From contig JANQGX010000090.1 in NCBI GenBank assembly GCA_028282885.1, positions 62,001 through 126,000 of the forward strand: a DNA stretch of 64,000 nt. The letters run 5' to 3'. The DNA is from SAR324 cluster bacterium. Its GTDB lineage: Bacteria; SAR324; XYD2-FULL-50-16. Positions 19,296-28,876 of this stretch are shown piece by piece; the stretch's first letter is position 1; every line of letters starts with the position of its first letter. Both the position numbers and the translations under genes were made by a program. The notes beneath the pieces are model-generated. The model ran no database searches, had not been told where the DNA came from, and saw only the letters and a list, made by a program, of their open reading frames with translations.

Positions 19296-20240
19296 TTACA
19301 TTTCGCATAAATGGCAGGCCACCTGGCGTTGCCTGTTGGTTTTCAGTTCCGGTTCAATTTGACCGCATTTCTCAATGACAACGGGGCAGCGGGGGTGAAA
19401 CCGACAACCCGGAGGTGGGTCAATTGGTGAAGGAACCTCGCCTTCCAGCAGTTCGCGCTCTTTTCTGATACCCGGTTCAAATCCCGGAATGGCTGACAGC
19501 AGGGCTTTGGTATATGGGTGTTGAGGACTCTCAAACACTTCCGGGACCGGTCCACTTTCCACCAACTTGCCCAGGTACATCACCATCACCCGATCAGCAA
19601 TATGCCGGACCACATCCAGGTCGTGAGTGATGAACAGGTAGGTCAGGTGATTTTGTTCTTGGAGTTCCTCGATCAGATTCAGAACCTGGGCCTGTACCGA
19701 AACATCCAGAGCGGATGTGGGTTCGTCAAATATCAGGAAAGACGGATTCAGCGAGAGGGACCGGGCAATGGCAATACGTTGTCGTTGTCCGCCGCTGAAT
19801 TGATGCGGAAAACGGGTGAGGTGTTCCCTGTTCAAACCGACCTTTTCCAGTAATCCAATCACCAGACGGCGGATCTCGTCCTTCTTGTATTTGCGGTGGG
19901 TTCGAATAGGCTCTGCCACAATATCCGCCACTTTCATTCTTGGATTCAGCGAGGAGTAGGGATTTTGGAAAACAATTCCCATTTTTCGTTTTAAACGGTC
20001 AAGTCGATTGCGATCCATATCAAAGATGTTTTCTCCTTCGAAGAGAACTTCACCGGCGCTGGGTTGAATCAGTTTCAACAGGGTTCTGCCCACGGTGGAT
20101 TTGCCACAACCCGACTCTCCAACCAGACCTACAGTTTCTCCCGGGAATATGGAAAAGGAGATGCCGTCTACAGCCTGCACGGTTCCGCTATCCGTATTGA
20201 AATACTTTTTTAATACTCTGCATTCGATCAACGGTTCCAT
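19296..20240 (-). CDS. Peptide ABC transporter ATPase (OppF/DppF type), operon 1
   Basis: 314 residues from the ATG at 20240 (GAGGG upstream; a TTG at 20255 would overlap the previous stop). Walker A GESGCGKST, signature FSGGQRQRIAIARSL, Walker B FLIFDEPTSALD, and the family tail PSPIDPPPGCRFHPRCP with clustered Cys that is characteristic of oligopeptide transporter ATPases. Works as a heterodimer with the ATPase encoded 12 bp upstream to power import through the two permeases. Confidence 0.92.
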   Translation of the reverse strand: MEPLIECRVLKKYFNTDSGTVQAVDGISFSIFPGETVGLVGESGCGKSTVGRTLLKLIQPSAGEVLFEGENIFDMDRNRLDRLKRKMGIVFQNPYSSLNPRMKVADIVAEPIRTHRKYKKDEIRRLVIGLLEKVGLNREHLTRFPHQFSGGQRQRIAIARSLSLNPSFLIFDEPTSALDVSVQAQVLNLIEELQEQNHLTYLFITHDLDVVRHIADRVMVMYLGKLVESGPVPEVFESPQHPYTKALLSAIPGFEPGIRKERELLEGEVPSPIDPPPGCRFHPRCPVVIEKCGQIEPELKTNRQRQVACHLCEM

Positions 20241-20251
20241 TCGATATTCCC

Positions 20252-21217
20252 TCAAGTCATAAAACAGGCTGTATGGTGATTATCTTCTCCCGTTTCCAGA
20301 ACGGGTGTTTGTTCCCTGCAGATCTCTTCAGCCAACGGACAGCGCGGATGAAACAGGCATCCCCGAGGCGGATCAATCAGATTGGGAACCGATCCCCGGA
20401 TAGTTGTCAATTTCGAGCCGCGCACTGCCTTCCCAGGGACGGATTGCATCAGGCCTTTTGTGTAGGGATGTCCGGGATTGTTAAATATTTCAGTGATCTT
20501 TCCGGTTTCCACGATTCTACCGGCATACATAATAGCCACCCGATCACATATCTCGGCAACCACTCCCAGGTCATGGGTGATCATCATTATCGACGTCTGC
20601 ATCTCCTCTTTGAGCCTCAACATCAGGGTCAGAATTTGGGCTTGGATGGTCACGTCCAGAGCCGTTGTGGGTTCATCCGCAATCAAAAGTTGAGGTTCGC
20701 AGGAAAGCGCCATGGCTATCATGATCCGTTGAAGCTGACCTCCGCTTAACTCATGCGGATATTTTTTAAGAAGTCTTCTGGGATTGGGAAGCCGAACCCG
20801 AGAGAAGATCTCCAGGACCCGCTCCCTGATCTCCTTTTTGTTCCGTGTCTGGTGAATCCGGATGATATGGGATAGCTGGTCACCAATCGTGAAGACCGGG
20901 TTGAGCGATGTCAGTGGATTCTGGAAAATCATGGCTATCCTGCCACCGCGGATTTGCTGCAGTTCTCTTTCGGTTTTCTCCAGCAGATTTTCATTGTCCA
21001 GCATAACCCTTCCCGAAACGATCCGACCCGGCTCCTGGATGAGATTTAAAACGGATCTGGCAGTAATGGATTTTCCGCAACCCGTTTCGCCGACAATACC
21101 GAGCACCTCTTTTGGTGCGATGGACAGGCTGACACCATCGACAGCTTTGACAATTCCGCCATAGGTATAGAAATAGGTTCTCAGATCTTCGATTGCCAAA
21201 ACGGAGTTGTTTTCCAT
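20252..21217 (-). CDS. Peptide ABC transporter ATPase (OppD/DppD type), operon 1
   Basis: 321 residues. Walker A GETGCGKSI, signature LSGGQLQRIMIAMAL, Walker B LLIADEPTTALD, H-loop ITHDLGVV, and the tail LIDPPRGCLFHPRCPLAEEIC. The N-terminal TYGGIVKAVDGVSL is the typical OppD start. Eight bases separate it from the permease gene upstream. Partner of the DppF-type subunit; binding-cassette pair for import of peptides or related substrates. Confidence 0.92.
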   Translation of the reverse strand: MENNSVLAIEDLRTYFYTYGGIVKAVDGVSLSIAPKEVLGIVGETGCGKSITARSVLNLIQEPGRIVSGRVMLDNENLLEKTERELQQIRGGRIAMIFQNPLTSLNPVFTIGDQLSHIIRIHQTRNKKEIRERVLEIFSRVRLPNPRRLLKKYPHELSGGQLQRIMIAMALSCEPQLLIADEPTTALDVTIQAQILTLMLRLKEEMQTSIMMITHDLGVVAEICDRVAIMYAGRIVETGKITEIFNNPGHPYTKGLMQSVPGKAVRGSKLTTIRGSVPNLIDPPRGCLFHPRCPLAEEICREQTPVLETGEDNHHTACFMT

Positions 21218-21225
21218 ACAGACCG

Positions 21226-22104
21226 CTAGTCCCTCATTTTCGGATCCAGAATGTCCCGCAACCCGTCACCGACCAGGTTAAACGCAAGAACAGTGATAAA
21301 AATGGCCAATCCCGGAAAAATGACTGTCCACCAGTAATCCATGTAATAAGCCCTGGCTGATGTGATCATCAATCCCCATTCCACCGTTGGCGGTTTTGCT
21401 CCCACACCGATAAAACTGAGGCTTGCCGCAGCCAGAATAGTATAGCCCATGTCCATGGATGCCTGAATGATAACAGGGCTCAGGGAGTTGGGCAGGATAT
21501 GTCGAATAATAATCCTGAAATTGCTGACGCCGATGGAGCGGGCCGACTCAACATATAACTCCTCTTTCACGGACAGTACCTGGGCCCTGATGATTCGCAC
21601 ATACCAGGGGAACCAGGATACGGCGATGGCAATCATCGCATTGACGATGGAAGCACCCAAAGCAGCCGCAATGGCCAGCGGCAGCAAGATAGAGGGAAAG
21701 GCCAGAAAAACATCCGCCACGCGCATAATCAATTCATCGATCTTGCCCCCGGCGAAACCCGCGATCAATCCCAGCGGAATACCAATAACCAGGGCGATGC
21801 TGATGACGGTAATGCCGATTTGCAACGACATCCTTGCGCCGAAAATCACCCTGGTAAATATATCCCGGCCCAGGGCATCGGAGCCGAACAAGTGCCTCGC
21901 ACTTGGGCTCTGCAGTTTTTCTGCGAAATTGATTCCGAATTTGGCATCGTTCGGGTAAGGGGTTATCAACGGTGCGAATATGGCGCAAAAGACCAAACCT
22001 AAAACCACCACCATCCCCAGAATGAACAAAGGATTCCTCCGACCCAGGTGCAGCAGATATCTCATGCTTTCCTTCAGTCTGCGAATCCAGGCAGAAGTTT
22101 TCAT
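21226..22104 (-). CDS. Peptide ABC transporter permease (OppC/DppC type), operon 1
   Basis: 292 residues with about six membrane helices. The N-terminal OppC_N segment (RNPLFILGMVVVLGLVFCAIFAPL) is followed by a periplasmic loop with HLFGSDALGRDIFTRVIFGAR, a family hallmark, and the EAA-type loop ESARSIGVSNFRIIIRHILPN that docks the ATPases. It overlaps the upstream permease gene by 4 bp (ATGA), so translation is coupled. Confidence 0.92.
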   Translation of the reverse strand: MKTSAWIRRLKESMRYLLHLGRRNPLFILGMVVVLGLVFCAIFAPLITPYPNDAKFGINFAEKLQSPSARHLFGSDALGRDIFTRVIFGARMSLQIGITVISIALVIGIPLGLIAGFAGGKIDELIMRVADVFLAFPSILLPLAIAAALGASIVNAMIAIAVSWFPWYVRIIRAQVLSVKEELYVESARSIGVSNFRIIIRHILPNSLSPVIIQASMDMGYTILAAASLSFIGVGAKPPTVEWGLMITSARAYYMDYWWTVIFPGLAIFITVLAFNLVGDGLRDILDPKMRD

Positions 22105-23129
22105 GTCCCCTCCCCCGGTCTCTGTATTCGCGGATCAATCAGGAAATAGATCAGATCGATTACCAGGTTGAGGATCACATAGGTCAGGGCAAAGAGAATG
22201 GTCACTCCCATAATCGCCGGAAAATCGTTGGTCTGGATGGAGAGCACGGCGAAGCGTCCCAAACCCGGCCAGTCGAATATGGACTCTATCATAAAGGAGC
22301 CGCCCAACATCAAACCATAGTTCAGACCTACCACCGTCACTGTTGGAATCAGGGCGTTTTTCAGGGCGTATTTGTATAAAACGGAGACCCGGGAAACGCC
22401 GTAAGCCATCGATGTTTCAATGTAGTCTTCCTTCAACACCTCCAGCATGGATGAACGGGACATGCGGGTAACAATAGCCAGACAGGCAAATGACATGGTC
22501 ATGGCCGGCATGATCATATGCATCAGGGAGCTGGCTAAAGCCGGCCAGTTAGAGGTTAATAGCGAATCCAGCAGGTAGAATCCGGTAATTCGGTTAATGG
22601 GATGATCAATCAGCACCTGGGAGTCAATTCGTCCCTGCAGCGGTAGTATTTTTAATCCGCCATGCAGAAAGAGCTGCAGCGTCATTCCCAACCAGAAAAC
22701 CGGCATGGCAACACCGGATATGGAAAACAGTCTGCTGGTGTGATCAAGCGGTTTGTCCTTGTGGGTTGCGGAGAGAACTCCTATCGGTAACCCCAGGATC
22801 AGGGCGATTAACATGGAGACGGATACCAGTTCGAATGTGGCTGCCCAGCGTCTGTTCAACTCTTCCGAAACCTTTCTGCGGGTTCTAAGGGATACACCCA
22901 GGTCTCCCATAGCCAGGTTTTTGACGTAATTCAAATACTGTATCGGCAGGGGGCGGTCCAGTCCCAACTCCTTGATGGCAGCATCAAGCTGTTCCTGAGT
23001 GGGTTTGGATCCCACCCACATTGCCTCGGGAGAACCGGGGATCACGTGTGAGATCACAAAGGTGATAATTGAAACCCCCAACAGCACGAAAACAATAAAA
23101 GCCAATCGCTTCAGCAGATACTTCTTCAT
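22101..23129 (-). CDS. Peptide ABC transporter permease (OppB/DppB type), operon 1
   Basis: 342 residues, about six helices. The N terminus KKYLLKRLAFIVFVLLGVSIITFVI and the periplasmic PGSPEAMW are typical, the EAA loop reads TSMAYGVSRVSVLYKYALKNALIP. It forms the channel together with the OppC-type subunit. About 75 bp lie between it and the binding-protein gene. Confidence 0.92.
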   Translation of the reverse strand: MKKYLLKRLAFIVFVLLGVSIITFVISHVIPGSPEAMWVGSKPTQEQLDAAIKELGLDRPLPIQYLNYVKNLAMGDLGVSLRTRRKVSEELNRRWAATFELVSVSMLIALILGLPIGVLSATHKDKPLDHTSRLFSISGVAMPVFWLGMTLQLFLHGGLKILPLQGRIDSQVLIDHPINRITGFYLLDSLLTSNWPALASSLMHMIMPAMTMSFACLAIVTRMSRSSMLEVLKEDYIETSMAYGVSRVSVLYKYALKNALIPTVTVVGLNYGLMLGGSFMIESIFDWPGLGRFAVLSIQTNDFPAIMGVTILFALTYVILNLVIDLIYFLIDPRIQRPGEGT

Positions 23130-23203
23130 ATTCTGAATTGCCAGTCATGGAAACGATGGGGATTGAATCAACCCCCATGTCCGATAGATTTTTGCCGGTC
23201 AAT

Positions 23204-24748
23204 CTATTCCCGGTACAATTGATAGTAATCCACCCCGGCATAAGCCGGATTGATTACAAGACCCTTTACGGAGGTTCTTTTTACAGACCTGGTGAGGATA
23301 TCGGCATAGAATATGGCCGCAGCGTCATCCACAATCAGTTGCTGAACTTCCTGGTAGATCTTTGAGGCTGCTTTCTGATCAATTCCCTCCATTCTTACAC
23401 CCTCTTCCAAGAGTTGATCAACCCTGGGATTGGAGTAATGTGAGAGATTAAAGAGAGCCATTTTCTCGGTCTTGAACATTCCGATCAGCCAGTCATTTGG
23501 TGTCGGGTAGGTCGGCCACCAGGTCATGGATTGAAGATTGGGCGCTGTATCCAGTGATTTTGCCTGTTTCCAGATCGCCCCCCAGGGGCCGGGCTTCAAT
23601 TCCAGTTCAACACCGATCTGGGCCAGGTTGGCCTGGAGCAGTTGAGCACAATTCTCATACTCCTGGGAGGTGCCGATATAGGCGATGGTCATCTTTAATT
23701 TGTTCTTGGGAATACCGCTCTCTTTAATCAATTGAGCTGCCTTGGTAAGGTTGAACTCCGGTTTGGGAAGATCCGCATTATGTCCCCACATGGTTTGGGG
23801 CACCGGCCCCAAGGCAACCTTGGCCATGCCATTATAGATGGAATCAACAACTGCATCATAGTTCCAGGCATAGGCCAGGGCCTGGCGAATCTTCAGGTTA
23901 TCGGTCGGGAATTTCCGGGTATTGATGAGGAAGGAAGAATTCATCCAGGAATCCGGTGTCAGAACCTCCACGCCGGGTGATTTCCGCAGGGACGGGAGAG
24001 CATCAACCGGTGTCAGGGAAGCGAAATCTGCCTCGCCGCTTTTGATCATCTGTACTTGTGTGGATTTCTCCAACACAACCTTTATCACCACTCGTTTGAA
24101 ATGCTTGCCGGACCACCCTTTCCAGTAATCATCAAACCGGGTCAGCACCGTCTGCTGACTTTTCTCCCAGCTTTCAATCTTGTATGGTCCCGAACCAGCG
24201 TCATTCCCCTGCATGAACCAGTCCGTTCCCTTTTTTGCCGCCGCCGGTGAAAAGATAAAGGCCCCATACTGGGAAGAGGCAATTAAATCAATCGGAGCCG
24301 GATCTTTCAGGAGAAACTTCACCGTGTGGGCATCCACTACCTGTATCTCCTTTACAGCCGACCAGATGTAGTAAGCTCCTTTCTTCATCTTTATGGTGCG
24401 ATCGATGGAATACTTGACTGCTTCGGCATTCATGGGCGTTCCATCGTGAAATTTCACACCTTTCCTCAACTTGAAAGTCCAGGTTAACCCGTCCTTTGAC
24501 TTGCTCCAGGAAGTTGCCAATCCCGGACTCAGAATCTCCTTTGATCCGGGAGGATTATAGGTCACCAGGGTTTCATAGACACTGCGCAGCATAACCACTT
24601 CCATGGAAAAAGCTATGGAAGGATCCCAGTCTTTAATATCGCCGTAAGCCGCCCAGAGCAGAGTGTCTTTTGATCCCCCGGCCCCATAGGCTGTGCTGGA
24701 AAATAAACCGACGATCAGAATCACAAAAATTGAAAGCCTTTGTTTCAT
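23204..24748 (-). CDS. Peptide ABC transporter substrate-binding protein, operon 1
   Basis: 514 residues, family SBP_bac_5. Signal peptide about 1-22 (LSIFVILIVGLFSSTAYGA) without a lipobox Cys, so it is free in the periplasm. The signature WTFKLRKGVKFHDGTPMNAEAVKYS is present near residue 92. AGGAGAG precedes the ATG. First gene of the operon SBP-permease-permease-ATPase-ATPase-nitrilase-GntR. The family binds peptides, but also nickel, sugars and opines, so the nitrilase neighbour leaves the ligand open. Confidence 0.9.
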   Translation of the reverse strand: MKQRLSIFVILIVGLFSSTAYGAGGSKDTLLWAAYGDIKDWDPSIAFSMEVVMLRSVYETLVTYNPPGSKEILSPGLATSWSKSKDGLTWTFKLRKGVKFHDGTPMNAEAVKYSIDRTIKMKKGAYYIWSAVKEIQVVDAHTVKFLLKDPAPIDLIASSQYGAFIFSPAAAKKGTDWFMQGNDAGSGPYKIESWEKSQQTVLTRFDDYWKGWSGKHFKRVVIKVVLEKSTQVQMIKSGEADFASLTPVDALPSLRKSPGVEVLTPDSWMNSSFLINTRKFPTDNLKIRQALAYAWNYDAVVDSIYNGMAKVALGPVPQTMWGHNADLPKPEFNLTKAAQLIKESGIPKNKLKMTIAYIGTSQEYENCAQLLQANLAQIGVELELKPGPWGAIWKQAKSLDTAPNLQSMTWWPTYPTPNDWLIGMFKTEKMALFNLSHYSNPRVDQLLEEGVRMEGIDQKAASKIYQEVQQLIVDDAAAIFYADILTRSVKRTSVKGLVINPAYAGVDYYQLYRE

Positions 24749-25472
24749 AATTCTCTCCTAATGATGGTTGAATTCATCAATATATAACAAACCTTATGAA
24801 AACTTTCCTCAGAAATCCTTCAGCCGTTCGCTGGCCGGATCTTTTTCTCATTACTACTCAGTCAACGCAGCACTGGAGCAGAGGCATGACGATATGTCCG
24901 TTCACCTTGCATCGGTTTTTCCTGTAATCCTTTCGGGAATGCCACGGTTCCATTGCTGCAAACTTGTATTCTGAATAGATATCATCTCCTTTAACCAGCG
25001 TTATCCGACCCTCAAACAACCTTTAAGGAACAGTCAAATCAGGATTTCCTCATTCAATCTACAACTGATATACTAGTGTTCTAATATACCTGTCAACTTT
25101 TTTCTGGCAAACCACATGCAATGGTTTCCCTAGTAATTACAAACAATAAGAGATTTCATGGATATATTGGCTGGTTTTGCAATGTTTTATTGGCGGTCTC
25201 GGTACTTAGCTTGGATAACCTTTTTCCGGGGGGGTGAAAGTTATCTGATCATGTCCGGATTGCAGCTTTATCCTCATGATGAGGGACAATCCTGGAAAAG
25301 GGTGTTGACTTTTGCTGAAAAACTGCGAAGGTTTGTTCAGTTTTTAACTGATTTCCGTAACCAACCGTTTAGTATTATTAATTTTTGACTGACTACTCGC
25401 TGCGATCCAGGGGTTGGAGAGCGTTTCCGGGTGGTTGTCTCTTTAATTTTATAAATATGGAGAGCGCAAGCT
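24749..25472. other. Long divergent intergenic region
   Basis: 724 bp between the operon-1 binding-protein gene and the symporter gene. It contains the minus-strand promoter described separately. A 76-codon open frame at 25158-25388 lacks a convincing ribosome site. On the plus strand CAGTTTTTAACTG near 25340 is a small inverted repeat. Nothing else was recognised. Confidence 0.5.
25067..25096 (-). promoter_or_regulatory. Promoter of peptide operon 1 with overlapping inverted repeat
   Basis: Minus strand: TTGACA (25091-25096) and TATATC (25067-25072), spacer 18, or GTATAT with spacer 17. Between them an inverted repeat TATACTAG / CTAATATA (25069-25076 and 25081-25088, 7 of 8 pairs) with TGTT in the middle covers the -10 and spacer, where a repressor would block polymerase. 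The GntR-type regulator at the end of the operon is the obvious candidate. The leader to the first gene would be about 310 nt. Confidence 0.6.
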
Positions 25473-26846
25473 ATGAAATTGCACAAAAAAGGAGAGTTTC
25501 GTTTTATCTTTTTGATTATGGCCGGCTTTTTTATGCTGGTGATGGGGTTTCAGTTTACCGCGGTTGCTGCCGACAAATCAAATGAAGCGATTTACAAGCA
25601 ATTGTCTTCACTGGCTAAGTCAGGCGATAACGCGATGATCCAACGACTGAATACCGAATCCCGTGATTTGAACTGGCAGGAGGGTGAGAATCTGGAATTC
25701 AAGGGACACTTAAGATACCTGGAGTCCGTTCAACAGGAAGGAAGCGAAGATGAAACCCAGCTTTTTTTCGTCCGTCGCACCGACGGGGAGATATTCATAT
25801 TGTCGATTCCCGATCGTACTCATGCGGATTACCTGGATTTAACCTCCATGCTGGAAAACAAGATGGAGTTTAGTATCAAATCCAAAACCATGGATATTGG
25901 AGGTGAATCCTTTCAGGTGGCCAGGTTTAACCAGCGTCCCGTGCAACCGGTGCTGGATAAGATTTTCAAGCTGGCGATCATCCTCATGCTATTCCTGGTG
26001 ATGGTGGGAATGGGTCTGACCCTGACCGGAAAAGATTTTGCGGTTCTGATATCAAAGCCCAAGGGTATCCTGATCGGAGAAGTACTGCAGTTTGGAGTGA
26101 TGCCGCTGATTGCCGTTGCCCTGGGATATGTCATGGGATTTCACGATGCATTTCCTTACATTTTTGTGGGTATGGTGCTGATCACCGCCACACCGGGTGG
26201 TGTAACATCCAACCTGATGACCCACTATGCAAAGGGGGATGTGGCCCTCTCCGTATCATTGACTTCGATTTCCACAGTGCTTTCCATAATCTTTCTGCCA
26301 TTGCTGCTGAGCGCCTATTGCGCAGGCATCCCCGACATCGAGGTGCCAACCAGGACGATCTCTTTAACGATCGTCGTGCTGGTCATCATACCGTTGATGA
26401 TCGGTATGTTTGTTCGCAAGTTGAATGAGAACTTGGCCAAAAAAATGGTGCCTGCTTTCAGCGCTTTGGGGATTGTAGCCCTTCTGTTTCTGATTGTTGC
26501 CGGCATTCTCAATAACCTGGAGGGGTTCACCGATACGGAACGTCACAACTTCAAGTTCTATACCATGGTGTTGTTGCTCACCTTTATCGGGATGATCATC
26601 GGTGGTATCGTTCCCAAGCTATTCAAGGTTTCCAATTTTCAGGCCAGGGCCATATCGCTGGAGACCGGTTTGCGGAATGCTTCGCTGGCCATGACCATCG
26701 CTATCCTGATTCAGGACGCCATGGGAGATTTCTACTCGTCCATGTTCTGGGTTTCGGGAATATTCGGGTTGGTGATGTATCTGGCGGGGCTGGTGGCCAT
26801 CAAGTTCTATCCCAAGTTCTTTCCCCTGGAAGATGCCAACAGTTGA
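25473..26846 (+). CDS. Bile acid:sodium symporter (BASS) family protein with extra periplasmic domain
   Basis: 457 residues, against roughly 300-330 for ordinary BASS proteins. A signal peptide or anchor (about 10-32) is followed by an extracytoplasmic region of about 120 residues with no recognised fold (34-155, rich in charged residues), then a BASS core of about nine helices from residue 163. Core motifs: VLITATPGGVTSNLMTHYAKGD (the sodium-site crossover), and ETGLRNASLAMTIAI. The family imports bile acids, pantothenate, 2-oxoacids or other organic anions with sodium. The N-terminal domain could bind substrate. GGAGAG precedes the start. Confidence 0.8.
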   Translation: MKLHKKGEFRFIFLIMAGFFMLVMGFQFTAVAADKSNEAIYKQLSSLAKSGDNAMIQRLNTESRDLNWQEGENLEFKGHLRYLESVQQEGSEDETQLFFVRRTDGEIFILSIPDRTHADYLDLTSMLENKMEFSIKSKTMDIGGESFQVARFNQRPVQPVLDKIFKLAIILMLFLVMVGMGLTLTGKDFAVLISKPKGILIGEVLQFGVMPLIAVALGYVMGFHDAFPYIFVGMVLITATPGGVTSNLMTHYAKGDVALSVSLTSISTVLSIIFLPLLLSAYCAGIPDIEVPTRTISLTIVVLVIIPLMIGMFVRKLNENLAKKMVPAFSALGIVALLFLIVAGILNNLEGFTDTERHNFKFYTMVLLLTFIGMIIGGIVPKLFKVSNFQARAISLETGLRNASLAMTIAILIQDAMGDFYSSMFWVSGIFGLVMYLAGLVAIKFYPKFFPLEDANS

Positions 26847-26892
26847 TGCGGGGATTTCTGCAAATCCAGGATTCAATAGGGAAGATTGGCTA

Positions 26893-27282
26893 CTATTCCC
26901 CGATACAGGCAGTTGCCCGGATTTCAACCAGAAGCTCGGGCATAACCAGTTCCTTTACGCCAACGGCTGTCCAGGCAGGGTAGTTGTCGGTGATAAAATC
27001 ATTCTTCACCTTGGCAAAAGCTTTCATGTCCGTGATATCCGTGTGGTAGGTGACCAGCTCGACGATATCGGACAGTTCGGCTCCTGCTTCCTTCAAGACC
27101 TGTTGCATATTCTTGAAAGCAAGCCTCGCTTGGGCCTCCATTCCTTCTGCCGGCTGGAAAGTCTCATCAATACCCACCTGCCCCGATACCCAAATCATAT
27201 TTCCCACTTTCACTGCCTGGGAAAACCGCATGGTCTGATAAACGACTTCTGTCCCTTCGGGATTAATTAACTCTTTTTTCAT
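26893..27282 (-). CDS. ridA: RidA family (YjgF/YER057c/UK114) protein
   Basis: 129 residues, standard length. Trimeric enamine/imine deaminase fold: YQTMRFSQAVKVGNMIWVSGQVG, AFKNMQQVLKEAGAELSDIVELVTY, and the C-terminal VEIRATACIG with the Arg that binds the substrate carboxylate. RidA removes reactive 2-aminoacrylate from PLP enzymes, but subgroup members act in catabolic pathways. Convergent with the symporter gene (46 bp between stops). Confidence 0.88.
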   Translation of the reverse strand: MKKELINPEGTEVVYQTMRFSQAVKVGNMIWVSGQVGIDETFQPAEGMEAQARLAFKNMQQVLKEAGAELSDIVELVTYHTDITDMKAFAKVKNDFITDNYPAWTAVGVKELVMPELLVEIRATACIGE

Positions 27283-27466
27283 TTTGTCGTGTTTGGTTAT
27301 TTGGTTGAATTATTTATAGTGTCGCTTCAACTGTGTCCCCACATTTCCGGGATCGAAGCTACGGTTGAGCGTTGACATGACCCCAGTCGGGAAATCATCA
27401 GGTTTCCGGTACGAGGGAATGATGAAATATGGCCCTCTCGCACCTGGTTTATGATTTTCCATTTTG

Positions 27467-28606
27467 TCAGTCGGATTTCAGTGTCTCATGGCATTTTTTC
27501 AACCACTCAACAATGGCGATCTCCTGCGGACAATGTTCCTCGCATTCGTAGCATTCTTCGCAACGGTCCCCCTGTTGATTCTTCAGAAAGCTGTTGTAAA
27601 ACTTCCGCACCCGGTCCATATTCTGATAACGGAATCCGTCATTATAACGCTGGAAGATGGTGGGGATTGCCACATCGGCCTGACAAGGCAGACAGTATTT
27701 GCAACCGGTACACGGGATCGGGGTGGTTTTCAGAAACTCCTGACGCACCTTTTCCACAACGTTCAATTCTGCTTCGCTCAAGGTTCCGGCCTCGGCTTTT
27801 TCAGCACTGGACAGGTTTTCCCGCACCTGGTCCATGGTGCTCATTCCACTCAGAATCGTTGACACCCCGGGGTGATCCCAAATCCATTGAAGAGCCCAGT
27901 CTGCTGTTTTTCGCTGTACCGGCGCGTTGTCCCAGATCTCGGTAATCGATTCAGGCAGATTGTTGACGAGCTGCCCTCCGCGCAGCGGTTCCATGATAAC
28001 TACGCCCAAACCTTTATCCGCGGCGTAGTCCAGACCTTCCCTGCCGGCCTGGAATTCGATATCCATGTAGTTGTACTGGATCTGACAAAACTCCCATTTG
28101 TCGTACTCATCGATGATCTCTTTGAATAGATCCAGGTGATCATGAAAGGAAAATCCCAGGTGTTGAATTCGGCCTTCCTTTTTCATCTTCTCCGCCCATT
28201 CCAAGACACCCAGCTCCTTGAGCTTCGGCCATTGCACGTCGTTCAGTCCATGCAGCAGGTAAAACTCGATGGTTTCGTTTTGCAGGAATTTCAACTGGTC
28301 TTCCAGAATTCGATTAAAATCCCCGGCGGATTTAACGAACCAGGGGGGTAATTTGGTCGCCAGTTTCACCTTCTCCCGGTATCCGTTTTTGAGGATCTTA
28401 CCCAGGAAAGGCTCGCTTTTTCCGTTGTGATAGATGTAGGCAGTATCGATATAGTTCACCCCCCTGTCGATTGCCTCGCAGATCATTTTCTCGGCTTCGG
28501 GTTCGTTGATTTCCGATTGATTATCGTTCAAGACCGGAAGCCGCATGGCGCCAAAACCAAGTGCGGATACTTCCCAATCGAGATTGCCGAATTTTCTGTA
28601 TTTCAT
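27467..28606 (-). CDS. Aldo/keto reductase with C-terminal iron-sulfur motifs
   Basis: 379 residues. Aldo/keto reductase barrel (NYIDTAYIYHNGKSE with Asp and Tyr, LATKLPPW with Lys, FYLLHGL with His) and an added C-terminal region with two Cys clusters: CTGCKYCLPCQADV and CEECYECEEHCPQE, which look like 4Fe-4S sites. This architecture is common in anaerobes and suggests electron transfer between ferredoxin and a carbonyl substrate. Substrate not predictable. The gene stands alone between RidA and the sensor protease gene. Confidence 0.87.
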   Translation of the reverse strand: MKYRKFGNLDWEVSALGFGAMRLPVLNDNQSEINEPEAEKMICEAIDRGVNYIDTAYIYHNGKSEPFLGKILKNGYREKVKLATKLPPWFVKSAGDFNRILEDQLKFLQNETIEFYLLHGLNDVQWPKLKELGVLEWAEKMKKEGRIQHLGFSFHDHLDLFKEIIDEYDKWEFCQIQYNYMDIEFQAGREGLDYAADKGLGVVIMEPLRGGQLVNNLPESITEIWDNAPVQRKTADWALQWIWDHPGVSTILSGMSTMDQVRENLSSAEKAEAGTLSEAELNVVEKVRQEFLKTTPIPCTGCKYCLPCQADVAIPTIFQRYNDGFRYQNMDRVRKFYNSFLKNQQGDRCEECYECEEHCPQEIAIVEWLKKCHETLKSD

Positions 28607-28876
28607 ATCATCCCGGGTTTGAATGTTGACAGCAGAGACTGAGGAATCACAGTCTCCTCCTTCAATGATGAGAAGCGTTCACTGCTTTGTCAATAGCAGA
28701 GGGGTTCGTTGTTTTCAGGGAGATGACAATGGTGTTTTTATGTTCCTACCGAGTTCAGTCAGCCTTTTTACAGGGGATGTCGATTTGGTGCTCCACAATG
28801 GATGGGATATGGCTTGTACATGGTTCGGAGTATTCAGTTCACCCTGGCGAAGGATTTAGCCTGATCTTTGTTGCCC

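Noticed and set aside
25158..25388. 76-codon open frame in the long intergenic region
   Set aside because: No ribosome site, no recognisable domain, unusual composition.
26852..26867. Terminator between the symporter and RidA genes
   Set aside because: GGATTT-CTGC-AAATCC is a weak 6-bp stem with no T-tract on either strand.
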